From: Phoronis australis
Lineage: Eukaryota; Phoronida; Phoronidae
Direction: 5' to 3'
DNA length: 64,000 nt
NCBI GenBank assembly: GCA_002633005.1
Contig: NMRA01000049.1
Location: 62,001-126,000 of the forward strand
The notes beneath the pieces were generated by a model. That model made no database searches and was not told the DNA's origin. It saw only the letters and a list, made by a program, of their open reading frames with translations. This document shows, piece by piece, positions 24,528 to 37,700 of this stretch (position 1 is its first letter; each line of letters opens with the position of its first letter). Both the position numbers and the translations under genes were made by a program.

Positions 24528-25416
24528 CTATAAAATTAATAACTTTCACAATCCCTAGTGGGAATATAATAAAACTTTAATAGTTTACTTAAAAAATGTT
24601 TTTCTCTTACAAAACTCGTCAAAATTCAATGAAACAATTAGCTAGTAAGTCTAGGTACAGATAAATTATAAATCTTTACTAGACTTCCTTGCAAGCAATG
24701 TTTTGTTGGATGTTTTGCAAGCTTCTACGACTTGTCATTTCTGCAACAACGTTGCAAAACCTTGAAAAAGTTGTCAGTGTCCAACAAAACTTTGCCTCAA
24801 ATCTTCAAATCCAGTAAAGAATAACTTTCTGTGTATAACCTTTTTGCCCCTAAATGACTGATAACTGTCTTTGTTACAATGGAACAGAGAAATAGTCACA
24901 TGAAAGAGGGGGGTTCATCAAGTAAAAACTAAGCCACGAGATTTTTGACAAGCCAACAGACAAACTTTGACAAAACCTCATTTATCATTTTCAAAATTGA
25001 ACTTCTGGTCACCAGTCCATACACAATTGCAACTATTTTGCATTCATTTCATTTGCTGTTTCCAGGAAAAATACATCACAACCTATGAAGCAATTCATGC
25101 CGCAACTACGACAAGATATTTTGGCAAATGAAAAATTGGAAATGAACTGATGTGGTAAGTGTAGAGCCAACATTAGGGAATCCCAGGTCTGTTTTTATTG
25201 TTTTATTCTACAACGACAGAGGGCACACCCGGTGGTGAATCAAGTCCGTGAGATATGGACGAAACGGCTGTACACTAACCACATCAAGGTACGGTTCTTT
25301 AGTTCCAAAAGGGATCTTTACTCAACATTTTTCATCACTTAAATGGAGCCCAGAAATATGGCAATTTAATTTCTCGGCATTGAAAATCCTGTCGATGTAG
25401 AGGCTTTCCAGTTAAG

Positions 25417-25641
25417 CAGGGCCAATGACAAAAAAAGACAAAAATTTTCCAGGTGATGTATAGTTCTACAAACAAATAGGCTCACGAGATAGACATATTT
25501 TTGTGATGTAAAATTTAACTGAAGAAATGTTTTTGGATGAATAAAGTTAAAATAATGATGACAAAAGAGATGAATAAGAGGAAATTGAAACCAAAAAGAT
25601 GAAATCCTCTCAAAAGTCGAGGAAAATTCCAAGTCCTGTCC
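25417..25641. mobile_element. CAGGGCTTGGAA-type MITE
   Basis: It starts CAGGGCCAATGACAAAAAAAG and ends GAAAATTCCAAGTCCTG. The interior matches the copy at 55696. The termini form an imperfect inverted repeat. No coding frame. Confidence 0.65.
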
Positions 25642-25867
25642 AAGCTGCCTCTGCTGTCGAGTCATACCCAAGTCAAGCACTACAGTGGGTATAATTCAAT
25701 CCTCTTTTCATTTACCACGTAATGACAGCACAACATCGAGACCCTTTACGTGAATATGACATTGCTGTCTCAATTTTATTAACTCCGACCTTTAAATAAA
25801 ACAATTTTGTGTAAACTGACATGGACATGGCTTACATACACAAAGTTTCCTGATTCTAATCACTCAC

Positions 25868-26000
25868 CATAAGTAATTCTCTGGCTGTTCTTAAGTTATT
25901 GAATGTGCAGGCTACATACAACGGCGACTTGCCAATCAGCGGGTCAATGCCAGCCTGCAGCAACAGACTGGCCACCTGGTGGAGGCTGTGTCGACATGCT
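25868..26000 (-). CDS. LRRK1: LRRK1-like exon: ankyrin repeat
   Basis: One base completes an Arg codon, then 44 codons to ATG|GTGAGT. It encodes CRHSLHQVASLLLQAGIDPL and IGKSPLYVACTFNNLRTARE, the second half of one ankyrin unit and the start of the next. Acceptor CTTGTGTTACAG. No single frame-track entry covers this exon, but both splice phases fit. Confidence 0.88.
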
Positions 26001-26139
26001 CTGTAACACAAGTGGTACTAAACTAACAGTAGTTCGACAGCGCCCTCACCTGATGACACAATGCATTAAAGACAAGACAATGATTTGAGAAGACTATTGT
26101 GATGCATATTCTTCAGGCTGGACAACACAATGGGAAGCG

Positions 26140-26690
26140 TGTAAAGTAGATGGGAAGGACAGACCTTCAAATGAGGACAAAACACGGGAAAGACCTTCAA
26201 ATGGGAATGACCAACCCAAAAATGGGTAGGACAGACAGGAAATGAGAAGCACAGGGTTGTAAATCAAATCTCCTTGTTTGATTTATAAGCCCGTCAACCA
26301 AACTCTTGCACTAAACGTTTGATTACAAGCGGATATGTCAAGCAATACCATACAAACTAATAAAACTGAATGATGATAGAAACACACATTTTTACGAGCT
26401 GAATTTATTTCAAACACGTCAGGGAATTTTTCTGGTTTTTACAAGCAAGCCTATATTAAGGGTTGTGCGATGATAAAATGTACTTCAACATGATGACAAA
26501 GCACAACAGCAGTATCACGATCGGTCGGCACAAATATGATCACAAAGAAACGAGCAGTGACTTTTTAACAGACAAAAATGGTCTGTCCTTCCCACAACAG
26601 CCTCAGCCTTCCAAATTTTTGAATTTGTCCTCAAACTTTTCGGGTCTGTCCTCCCCAATCTTTGGGTCACTCCTTCCCAAATGAGGATCG
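26140..26690. repeat. Imperfect inverted repeat with GGGAAGGACAGACC motifs
   Basis: The left side (26150-26250) has repeated GGAAGGACAGACCTTCAAATG-like strings. The right side (26578-26690) has the complementary GGTCTGTCCTTCCCA and CTTCCCAAATGAGGA. It may be a decayed foldback element. Confidence 0.45.
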
Positions 26691-28034
26691 CCTTACCTAT
26701 TTCTGGTTGTGTCCTCTCCATCTGAAAGTACACCCGTTCCATGCAGCACCTGTACTTTCATATAACCAAGCCTGCTCTTTCCAGTTCTTAAAACAATTCC
26801 TTGACGACGGGTATTCATTGGAGATGTAAAATGCCGATCGGCATTTAGTAAAAGAAATAATAAACTACTGATCCTCAATCGTTGTTTAACTAATCACCAA
26901 GTACAGAATGAGCTTAAGAAGATTAATTTTGTGATCTCCAAAGAATACATCTTACAGACTGAACTTCAGAAAACATTCTGTAGATGAAATTCTAGGACAT
27001 GAGCCCAGACTTGACATCCAACTGTTACAACTTACAGTTTTTCTTTTTTCAAGAACTTCAAAGGCATGCCGCAAGGCTATTTTGGAAAGGGGCTACAAAT
27101 TAATGTTGATAATGAACCCCATGTAAGAGTTGAATGGACTCATATGAATGCTAGCGATGCTAAAAAAATCTAAACTTGCATCAAAACACCAGCATATAAT
27201 TCGGCAGCCTAAGCTGTATCACAGTCTCAGTCCCTTTCCAAGAAGCATGTCTTGAGTAAAACTGTCCAGGTGTACAATTGTGACAGAGACTGGTTCAGTA
27301 ACATTGATCAAGAGAGACACCTGGGACAGGAATCTTGATTTCTTGCATGGTCGCAGTGAGTTTTCTTCCAAACATTAATCAGACAGTGTGAGCTAGCAGG
27401 ATGGCAAGTGTTTTGGCAAAACACCGGAATGCGCGGTGTTCTGAGCAGTCTTCTGTAGAGAGCAAGGCATTAGCCTGTACTTGTGGCCAAAAATTTTCAC
27501 TAACGAATCAAAGAGAAACATTGATAATCCTACAATTCAACATTCCAACCTCATTGGCCAATCACATCTGGCCACCATTTGGTTAGGATAGGCAGACTCG
27601 CACACTTAATGCTTTTGCAAGGTCTTGCGAGATCTTTCTTTTCTTGCGAGAAACGTGGTCTAAGGAACATTAAACTCTCTTCCAAATAGGGAATTTCCAT
27701 TCATACCCTTCCGTGCCTGAAAAGGTGCAGATTTTCTCTACTCCTTGATTTCCATTATTTTCGATTAAAGATTAGAATTTTTCATTGCATTTCAGCCCTC
27801 TGTTGTATCATGTAGTGGAAGATGCACAGAAATTTCTACACAGGACAATTCAGAAGACCGAATTGCAAACAGGACGATTACTAATTTATACGCCAAAATG
27901 ATGGAAATCTAGGCGCAGAAAAATCTGCAACTTTTCAGGGACAAAAAGGGGAATCAGACCATTTTGAGTGGAAAACATGGGAAAACTAGAATGCCTCGGC
28001 GAAAGTCTACGTCCAACAAATGTCTGCCTGTTAC

Positions 28035-28164
28035 CTGTACAGAACTGTCTCGTCGTTTTCCTGAGAAGCATCGATGAATTCTTTGGCCCTTAGACCCAGC
28101 TTCATAAACAACTTCTTTGCATGTTCTATATCATCAACATCCGATGAACAGAGCTCAAACAAGT
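28035..28164 (-). CDS. LRRK1: LRRK1-like exon: ankyrin region
   Basis: Two bases complete an Asp codon, then 42 codons and two bases to AG|GTAACA. It encodes LFELCSSDVDDIEHAKKLFM and AKEFIDASQENDETVLYR, reading into CRHSL of the next exon to make a standard ankyrin turn (ETVLYRAC). Acceptor TTATTTACAG. Confidence 0.88.
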
Positions 28165-28966
28165 CTGTAAATAATGGAAGATGTTAACGTATTTGGTCAG
28201 GTTGATGGCGTAGTTTGGCAAAACGTCTGCCGCCACAATTTTCAAATTGATGAGGACTATCTTCCTCTCTTCAGACAAACATTAAATTAAAGCTCATGCC
28301 TAGCTTGCAACATGATTGCCGGTTTTGTTCGTGATTATGATTTTTTTTACCTGTCCAGTAAGATTTATGCAGGCATCAGTCTTATACTGGGCTAAAAAGG
28401 TAAGGTAAGAGCTATCGAAAAAACACAAAATTTGACAATCGAATTCGAAAAGCATAGTTTAATTTTCATGGAAGTCACTTCAAAAATCTTAAGTTTACTA
28501 AGTGCTTGACAATGGGCAAAATACATGATCCATGACAACCAAGTTGTTGACATTGTACAACTTAGTACATTGCACCTAATTGGAAATCAGATCAATTTCT
28601 TTGATTACATTATACATAACCCATCACTTTGGAGGCATTGAAAGGTTGCGACCATACAGAATAAGCCGCTATGAGGCGTCATTACCCATTCCTTTCAGAC
28701 GGAATTAACCGGAAAAGAATTATGCAGATTGTTGTGATGCCGAAACACTATTTTGTCCCTTTTCTTTTGGCATGTAGTGTGGGAACTGAGGTTTGCGGGA
28801 ACAGAATGTTTTTGCGATAAAAGTATTTAGTGGAGAAAGCAATCCAGAAGAAGGTTGTTCGTGACATCTATGTGCAGCTCATGAAACAGGAAGATCAGCT
28901 ACCATGACAACACTTTTCAACCACTTTGCTTCAAATTTAGAACCATTTTCAGGCAACCAAACTTAC

Positions 28967-29002
28967 CGTGAGCCACCTTTTGTAAGTCGTGGTCCCTTTT
29001 AG
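28967..29002 (-). CDS. LRRK1: LRRK1-like 36-base micro-exon
   Basis: A 12-codon-equivalent exon between TTCTTTTTCAG and ACG|GTAAGT, phase 1 to 1. It encodes KRDHDLQKVAH between YEAKA and DLFELC of its neighbours. It has no paralogue to compare but satisfies both splice sites and phases. Skipping it would keep the frame. Confidence 0.8.
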
Positions 29003-29290
29003 CTGAAAAAGAAGACAACAAAAGTATTTTTGTAGCTCTTTTATGACAGAAACAATCCCGAAAACTCACTAAAATGTTAACTAAACCATACTTACTACAA
29101 TCTGCAAAGTTCAGGACAAAATTTTATTACACAGAATTTCAAAAAAACACTAACATAGAGCCCCATGATTTTTTTATTGGAAACGAGGATCGTTTTGCAT
29201 TTTTGGCACAGGACAAAAGAATTGAAACTGTGCCAAAGTGTCATTATTTTCTAGATTTTAGAGCGTACAATAATTTATGAAGTGTTTGAG

Positions 29291-29600
29291 TCTGGTGTGC
29301 ATGCCACTTGTTGGCCACATCACGACGTAATGATCATAAGCGTAAAAAAATCCCTGCCCTGACTGGGACTTGAACCCGGGGCCTTCCGCTAACTGTGCTG
29401 ACACTCTAGTCCACTAAGCAATCGTTACCACTAGGTCCAACACAGAAATCCAATCGGACATACTATATATATTGTAAATCTTGAACTGGTGTGCAAATAT
29501 AGCCCACAAACATTTTAAGTCTGGTGTGCACGCCACCTGTTGGTCACATCACTTCATTAGGTCACATGATGTGGCCAACAGGTGGCATGCAGACCAGACT
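29291..29600. mobile_element. Palindromic element with extra direct copy
   Basis: 29518-29600 is a hairpin: AGTCTGGTGTGCACGCCACC at the left and its near-complement at the right, loop about 20 bp. A direct copy of the left arm (TCTGGTGTGCATGCCACTTG) lies at 29291. The tRNA-like sequence sits between them, which suggests insertion into the element. Confidence 0.7.
29355..29430 (-). mobile_element. tRNA-like sequence, probable SINE head
   Basis: On the minus strand, A-box-like TTGCTTAGTGGACTAG and B box GGTTCAAGTCC are about 40 bases apart, with a mostly paired T-arm (CCGGG/CCCAG). The expected acceptor-stem ends do not pair, so it is not a functional tRNA gene. Confidence 0.55.
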
Positions 29601-30981
29601 ACGGCTTACAGCAATCAAACTGAGCATTAGGTGAAACCCAGTGACAGGCCCAGTTCATGTCAACAGAACATAATAAAATCTCAGGAAGAGACAAATCACC
29701 GCCTCTGATGGCACCATCACCCCCACTTTTAAATCCCACTGCTGACTGGGGGTGCCATGGTGAACAGTGCTAGTTTCTGAAAGAGCCCAACCACATTTTT
29801 CTGCAAGAGCTGCCTGGGAGCCTTTTGGACCCGGCAAAATCACTTTGAGGATAATGGGTGGGATTTAATCAGAAATCTCCAGTATATCTAGTAGACAGAA
29901 GTCATCTCAGTCATGTGAAAAATTCGCAAACAGGATTTTTAATTACCGATAAATTGATCAATTCTCACACTTTTTAAGTCACACTTGAACACTACATCAG
30001 TTCATAACACACATGCTCAATATTAAGATTTGGGGCAATAATCAGTTACAAGGGTTCCGGATTCTGAACACATTATGTATTCCTCAAGGTTATGAATTGT
30101 TGGACCGCTACAATTGTCCAAATTTGGCTAAATTTGAAAATTTACATCATATCTCAGAAATGGCTGATCGGATTCATTATAAAAGTTTCAGATTGCTGTA
30201 TGCACTGATCTCCAATACGGTGTGAGGAATTATTTTAAACATTTTTTCACTTTTGCATGAGGAACTACAAAAATAGGACTTTTAAGATTTTCTATCAATC
30301 TCTGAAAAAATCAAAAAGTAGCATAAACAACGATATAAAAATATGTCTTTGAGATTAATGTTAAACACTTATACCAAATGAAATCTGGTCATATTACAAA
30401 TAACTGTGTTTTGCTAATAACGTATCTTTAAATAGCAGATTTTGGTGAAAAGTAAAAGAAAAAATTAATTCTACAGGCTTTCTATTTTCCAAAAAATATT
30501 ATTTTTATTGAGTTATAAATCAGTTCAGTAGTTTTATACTGGGTAAATAAAAACTTGATGATAAGTCCTACATAATCTTTGAAACATGTTACCAGTTGAT
30601 CACGCACATTCATTCAAACCTATGACACAGACAATCACAGGGGCACAATCATGTGAACCCTCCAATTTACAGTGATTGAGGTTTGGGCTCATGACACCCC
30701 GAGTCCCTGGGAACCAAGGGGGTGAATTCCGTAGAGAATTCATGCAAGACCAAACAAAATCACATGAATTAAAAGAGAAAGTTTTGGAAGTAAGCCCGAA
30801 AACCTTACAAGCACAATTAACAAAATGGCTACCTCTAAAATGCACGGCTGTTGAGGCCGGCACATTGAATTATGGGAGAAAACTCATATTCTCTGTTCTA
30901 CAAGCAAAGACTTCTCAACATAAATGTCTTACGAGTGTCTTGTGTTTAAGGAACACAGCCCTGTTGTATTTCCCCACTCAC

Positions 30982-31147
30982 CTTTGGCCTCGTAAAAAGC
31001 ATCAATACATTTCTGGTTATTAGCCGTCTCGGCCAGTTCTAGCGCAGTCAGTCCACTGGCATCTTTCTTGTCCGGATCCGCACCGAATTCCAACAGCATC
31101 ATCAGACAATCTACTTTTCCCTCCACTGCTGCGGCACACAATGGGGT
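30982..31147 (-). CDS. LRRK1: LRRK1-like exon: ankyrin repeats
   Basis: Phase 0 start after CTACCATGGCAG, 55 codons plus one base to AAAG|GTGAGT. It encodes TPLCAAAVEGKVDCLMMLLE, FGADPDKKDASGLTALELAE and TANNQKCIDAFYEAK, one complete and one partial ankyrin repeat close to consensus. Confidence 0.93.
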
Positions 31148-31575
31148 CTGCCATGGTAGACAACTCAGTGTTTTAAAGCGAGTTCGATATCACAATTCTC
31201 CAGTTATTCTGCTCAATTGCGAGACATGAAAAGTTTCCACATTTTAAATGCCAACTATCTTACAACAAGTTATCACTAAAGTGATGTTGTTGCCTCGTGA
31301 CACATCTACTCTACAAACCATGTCAATAAATCAATGAACCAAAACGTTTACTTTGATCTTTTGAGAAATTTGACGAAATGAATCTCTAGTGTGCATCATA
31401 GAGTCTGCTAAATAAGAAACGAATTACCGTGAGCCTAAGACACGTGTTGTCAGTGGTACTGTCTCATTTATAGCACACAACATGATGGACATTAGTGAAA
31501 TTCTTCTTTTCCAAAACTCTCAATCATAATAAGGGTAAAGAATAATCAAGTATAACAGCTTAATATTTAAAGCAG

Positions 31576-31761
31576 CTTATTATTATCAAAATGACATAGG
31601 CAAGAAATTGAATTTCAGGCCTCAAAAGTGAGGCCCTCTATATTTATATAGGTCACCCCGCTCTCAGGCCGCTTCTGGCGGGGTCACTTCATTAATATAG
31701 AAGACTCACTTTTGAGGCCAGAAATTCAATTTCTTACCTATGTCATTTTAATTAGAATAAG
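31576..31761. mobile_element. Foldback MITE-like element
   Basis: Nearly the whole 186 bp folds on itself. The left arm includes AAAATGACATAGGCAAGAAA and GGCCTCAAAAGTGAG; the right arm is the reverse complement. A GC-rich apex (CCCCGC...GCGGGG) closes it. AT-rich flanks, no coding. Confidence 0.82.
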
Positions 31762-32560
31762 TCATCTTAAATATTAAGTTCATATATTTTTGTATAAAAT
31801 AAGTGGAGAATTGTCATACATATTAACACCTGTCCACAACTTATTGACAGCTTGCTAACTGACCTATCGCAAGCTTCACTCCCTTGCGAAATGTAGACAA
31901 ACAAACAACCTCCCGAGATTACGCGAGATCTTGCAGTGTATTTCAAATAAGAGCACGTGACCTTGACTAGCTTTTGGCTAGGTCCTAGCGTAGGTCCTAG
32001 CGTCTACTGAACGCACGCCAAGTTTTACCCGGCAATGTGTTGTTTGTGGGGTAAAATGGCAGCTTGGAAACGAGGGTGTGTCAAGAATGCTTCGTTCTGA
32101 TTGGTCAGTTAAACCATCACTCAAAATCCTGGCGATAGGTCAATTAACAATTAGCAGGTCAACTTAGTAAGCAAACCACCATTTGACAATTAACATTCAT
32201 TTGGTGGAAAAATTAAAAATTATCACTGCAGTTAATGAGAAATTTTTATTTCAAATATAAGACTTAACTCATTAAACCATAAAAATAGAATTTTGTCATC
32301 TATTAAATGTTATAGTTCTAGCACAGGGAGGAGAAACAACCAAATAACCACACCCATAAATACTCAAGAACAGAACGAGCCAAGAGTCACACCACAACAG
32401 ACAAAGCATGGATTGGAGTAAACAGAATACAACCACTGGATTTATTAAGGTATCACAGTATTTTTGGGTTCTGGCTATAGAATTTAGACTCGGTCTGACC
32501 AAACCACGCCTAAGTCGAGCACCTGTGGGTTGTTTCCCCAACCTGATGAAGCTGACTTAC

Positions 32561-32601
32561 CATGCAATCAAACTTTGTATTAGCAGGGATATCAGGATTA
32601 G
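32561..32601 (-). CDS. LRRK1: LRRK1-like 41-base micro-exon: ankyrin loop
   Basis: Found by predicting the missing loop between two ankyrin exons. It lies between CCATTTACAG and ATG|GTAAGT, with two bases plus 13 codons. It reads ANPDIPANTKFDCM once joined, giving LLLEEGANPDIP...CMTPLCAAA, a proper ankyrin turn. Both phases fit (1 in, 0 out). Confidence 0.85.
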
Positions 32602-32768
32602 CTGTAAATGGACAATAAAAACCCCTGATAAGATAGAGTAGTTTATTTCTGATACACAACCAAATGCTTTCATAGCTGCCCAATAAGCATGTTAATCCTA
32701 AAACTACTGGTCTAGGCAAAGTGATTAACACTAAGCCAAGTAAACACACTGCACAGGTGCAATACAAG

Positions 32769-32817
32769 ACAAAAGTAATCAAACAAAAGTAATCAGACAA
32801 AAGTAATCAGACAAAAT
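32769..32817 (+). repeat. 14-bp short tandem repeat
   Basis: Three and a half copies of CAAAAGTAATCAGA-type units. The order of the AAAC/AGAC variants shows recent tandem growth. Confidence 0.7.
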
Positions 32818-33397
32818 ACTTCCTTGTCATGACAGCTAACTCAGAATCCATTAACAGCAAAATTTTCTGGTGATAACTATTGCCCAGGCAAAGTTCAATT
32901 GTCAAATGACTTGGCCACGTTATTGTAATCCCGGTTATGACTATTCTGACAACGAATAAACGGTTTCTGCCAAGTCGATCATTAAGAGAAATTACAAGAA
33001 ATTACGGGTCATTTTGTCTGACAACTTGTGGATTGTATTGTATTTTATTTTTCCATTAGCAAAATGTTTGGCTTATCATAAAGCAATAAGCAAGTACTGA
33101 GAATTCTTAACTTGATGTTAGCTTAGTCATAGCTTGATATTTGTTACTTGAAACTTTTTTTTAAATTTTATGTTAATAAATACAATTTGAGAATGATGCT
33201 GCGTCACTTAACAATAAAGCAGGGAGGGGTAATATGAAGGGGCACGTCCTCTGAAACTATGAAGCACATGCGCCATATGAGCATCAACAACCACTTCCAG
33301 GCTCCTGTACTTGCTCAAAAACACATCGTAACAGCGTACCGTATCAGCGGCATGCGAAATCGTAACTAGGCAATATTTACTCATTAAAGACATCAAC

Positions 33398-34728
33398 AAG
33401 AGCAACGCAGAGCGTTGAAATGCGCCCACGAGTGCATCGCAAATGGTATGCTTTTAGAGTTGTTTATTTGTATCATCAAAATGGCCACAAGATGGCGCAA
33501 AATACGTTGAATCCGTCTGAAAACCAGCAAATTCATCGTTTCATTAAAAGAAAGCCATTTACCAAATTTCATTAAAATTCATTGAGAAACTTCAGAGAAA
33601 CAGAGGAAAATGAAAAAAATGAAATTGCCACTAGGGGCAGAGTGTTTGTGGGATCCATCTAAAAGTTATTGTCTTCTCTTGTTAACTTTTTATAAATACA
33701 CAAGCTAAATTTAATAAAGATCCTGTAGAAGGCTTAGAAGATACAAGTATGGGTGCAAAAAAAACTAAAACCACCACTAGGAGGCGCCACAGTAGTCGAA
33801 GCCATCGACCGTCCCCTTCATAGAAAGAACACACATGCCAACTTTCACAATCATCCTTAGAATGGTTTGGTTGACAGGGGGAAGGACGCCAAAAAACAGA
33901 CTCGAAAACAACAAAAATGGCTACTAGATGGCACAAAATACCTTGAATCAATCCGAAGATCAATGGCTAGCGTCACCTCACTAATAGATGTCTATGTGCT
34001 AAATTTTATGGAAATCCGTTGAGGACCTTTGAAGATACGCAGGTAAACGTAAAAACTATAATTGCCACTAGGGGGCACACCGGTAGACCGATCTGTCCGA
34101 AAGTTGCTGTCATCTGTTGTCAACTTCATATAAATACATTTGTTTAATTTAATAAAGATCCTGTAGAGCCTTTAGGAGATACAGCCATGGGCGCAAAAAA
34201 CAAACAAAACTACCACTAGGAGGCACCACAGTAGTCAAAGTCGTCAGAAAATCATCGTCGACTGTCTTCTTCATAGTAAGAACATTAATGCCAATTTTCA
34301 CAATCATCCTTCAAGTGGTTTGGTTGTTAGAGGGGCATACGCCAAAAAAACTACTCGAAAATAGTAAAAATGGCCACTAGATGGCACAAAATGACTCAAA
34401 TCCATCCGAAAACCGGAAGATAGCGTCAACTTATTAATAGATGCCTAATTGCTAAATTTCACGAAAATCGGTTAAGGGCCTTTGAAAATACAGAGGTAAA
34501 CGTAAAAAACTAAAATTGCCACTAGGGGGCACAGCGGTAATTCAGGTCAGTCCAAAACTCATCGTACTCTGTCGTCAACCCCATAGGAACACACCTGCCA
34601 AATTTGAATAAGATCCTGCAAGGGGTTTAGGAGATACAGCCGCGGACGCCGGACGCCAGGACATCCAGATGCCCAGACAGAGATGACGGCAATATGCGAC
34701 CACATGTAAATATATGGGCGCATAAAAA
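33398..34728 (+). mobile_element. CCACTAGG-box element, copy 3
   Basis: Head ACAAGAGCAACGCAGAGCG then TGAAATGCGCCCAC (33397-33431); tail AAATATATGGGCGCATAAAA (about 34728). Boxes run in order: GCCACAAGATGGCGC (33482), GCCACTAGGGGCAG (33628), CCACTAGGAGGCGCC (33775), CTACTAGATGGCAC, GCCACTAGGGGGCAC (34064) and more, about 150 bp apart. Antisense to the LRRK-like gene. Confidence 0.85.
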
Positions 34729-37700
34729 TTTTAACTAGAGTGCTGTTAGCCATCCACTAATCAGGGATCTTCTCATGGTAAAGTTTTGGGGTGTTGAGAG
34801 CAAGGCACTCCTCAAAACTATCGATTTTGTTTGGCAAGGGAAAAAAAGTTGAGAAAACGGGGTCATTCAAATAAGTATTCAAAATCTGAGTTTTGAAAAA
34901 AAAATTATGGCCATGTGATAGATAAATTTGCCTACACTTTAAGTGCGGGTTTTTCCAGCATTAAGTGTACGGTAAAGTCGCGTGATTTTCGTAGTCAGTT
35001 TTGTTTTCCTAGCATTTTAAGTGTTGTCAGTTTTGTTTCCCCACAATGAATTTTTTTCATGACAGTCTGCATTGCAAGTCAGTCTGCATAAAAATGAGAG
35101 GTTTTGTTTCACTCTGCCATTACTGTGGTAATGTTTTAGTGTGCTGACTCGCTGGTGAGCTTTGTTTACTAATTGAATTCATATTTCAACAAGTTATTAT
35201 GAACGAAGTTACAATTTTTAGGAAGTTTATTTACCATAATATCGTCATAGAGATGCAAGAGCAATTATAATAAGTTATAGTTTTGTACTACGCGCAACTG
35301 AATTTAGAGAAACTTTGGTCCTGGAAAATGCGTTCAGATATTCAGTTTGATATTTGCTGTAACGTTCATGGCAGTGGTCATGAACAAAATAAAACTTCTT
35401 ACCAGGGAGCAACTGAAAGAAACAATAACGTCCTGATTGCAGTCACCATAATTGAAATAAATGAAACTGTTTCAGCCCCTCTCTATACCTGAATCATTTT
35501 ACACTTCCAACTTTCGATGAAACGTATCGTCAGTGAACGGCTGCACTTGACCGACTTTGGCGATTCCGCCAAGTCAACTGGTAAAGACATCTTATTGGTT
35601 TTCGACGACGACTTTCGGCTTACCAATTAGATATTTTAGACGACTCAGCCGGCAGAATTGGCAAAGTCAATCAAGCGCAACCAATGATTGAAGTCCTTCA
35701 TAGTTATTTTCTCTGCTGAGCAACAGGCAAAGATTGGCTATTATCTTTGTTCATTTGGCAATATAAAGCAAAGCACTTAGCTGGTACCATGGTACAATAT
35801 TTGAAACCATGACCCCATGTTTTTGAGCAGAAGAAAGAAAAGAAATAAAAATATAGCTTGTCATGAGTAAATAATGTTGTCCTCGGCAGCATTGAACATC
35901 CAGGCAAATGGGCTAAAAATACTTCCTGGTTAATAAATTTAAACCTCATCATACATTAGACAAAGGTGTAAGTTGAAATCTGATGCTCTTTCAAAATGTC
36001 TCTTGAGAGTGCTTATAAAAGGGCAATACATACTGTAAATGCTTAATATAATGTTAATAATTTGAGTTGAATGCCATCCAACTGAAAAAAGAAGATGGTG
36101 CAAAAAACTGTTACGATGAAATTTCATTGTATTCATTAGCAGATTACGAGTTGATTTAACTTTAAATGGGAAATGTTATTTTATGAGAGGCGTTTCTGGA
36201 TGATTGTGTATGGTTTACTTAATATGAGATGAATTTTGAATATTTGTATATTTTTATATCAAGTCCCAGTCGGCCAAGAAGGACTCGTGAATTGACTCAT
36301 ATAAACCAAGTTAGTAGTGGGAAATCTACACCATGAAGTAATCAGTGAATCTATTGGGTCTATGGTTTTATAGTGTGTAATTAAAACGATGACTTTCTGC
36401 ATAAAAAATAGACAAAAAAAAAGGGATTCCACCCCATAACATGAACCAAAATTGTTACAATCATGGAATTCAGAGATAACACTGCATAAGGGTAAAAATG
36501 GTTGTACCATCAGTTTAAGGACCAAAAAATGCATAGATTATTGTTAATAAGGACACACTTATCTAAGCTATGACCAAAAATATAAAAGAGCAAAATCCGT
36601 TGTTTTTTAATTAAAACAACCGATTACCAACGTTCCAGGCTTCCAGCAATTCGGTAAAATACCCGGTATGAAAATGAGACTCAGGTGACCTTATCAGGCA
36701 ATTGAATGCTCTTAAAATGTTCAGCTATTAGTCATGGTTCTACTGCGACTGCTAAGGCCCTGCCAGTGGCTTCGAGGTACATCTCCATGCGGTGACCAAG
36801 TCAAACAATACAAACATTGTGTGTCTGACCAGGTGACCTAAAAGATTTCAGTTCCATTACCCGTTTCTGGTATCATTGCTCAAGAGAAAGGAAAATTGCT
36901 GTTTTATCGAGGTTGGGACTGAAAACCTGCGAGACTCTCAGCCGCGGCTCCCAGTAATTAGAACCCAAAAAGGTTCACGGTACTTTCAACAGTAAGTGAA
37001 ACGTGCCAATTTGACCTTAGAAAACGTAACAATCCCGAAAAATTAATTAACGCATCTGGTGGCATTTCCTAGCCAAATCTGAACACCCTGGGTTCAGCAA
37101 GATTTTAGGAAAGTTGGAAAAATTACATTTTGACACCTGACCTACCTCAAAGCAGGGTTCCAGTAATTCTCAACATATTTTGCACAAAACAATTTTTACC
37201 AAAATTGTCATTTTTACAATTTTCAAAGGCTGATTATCTGGATGCAAGTAATGAGAATTTCAGCATTTTTATTTTATAATGCATCTTGTAATAGTCAGAC
37301 TAAAATGCTCTAGGCCTTCTTTTTTGAGGAAAACTTGTGAAAGTATAGAATTTCACACGTCGGCCATATTGTGTGCTTAATAAGTGAAGAATAACCACAC
37401 TAACACGCACGTAACGGGATCATTCATCTGAGGAGATACAGAAATGCACTATCCTAGAAACAGAAATTGAAAATAAGAAAAATACATCTCAGTTAACCAT
37501 GATCTATTTCATTGATGACATATAATATCAGACACTTTGCTTTCGGCAAACGTAGTGATTTTGAGTCACACTGTTATCTGAGTCACATGTTCTTGATAAT
37601 ATTTAGTTTTCCAAAAGACATCCAAAGACTTAATGATTGAAATATGGTTTGGTCAAGTTAAGTTGTGGTAGTAATGCATAAATGATTATTTAATGGCACG

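Noticed and set aside
29350-29432. Functional tRNA gene
   Set aside because: The acceptor-stem halves do not pair and the length between boxes is off. Treated as SINE-like.
31690-31745. LRRK-like micro-exon with donor CATAG|GTAAG
   Set aside because: It lies inside the foldback hairpin and all frames contain stops. The 32561-32601 exon fits instead.
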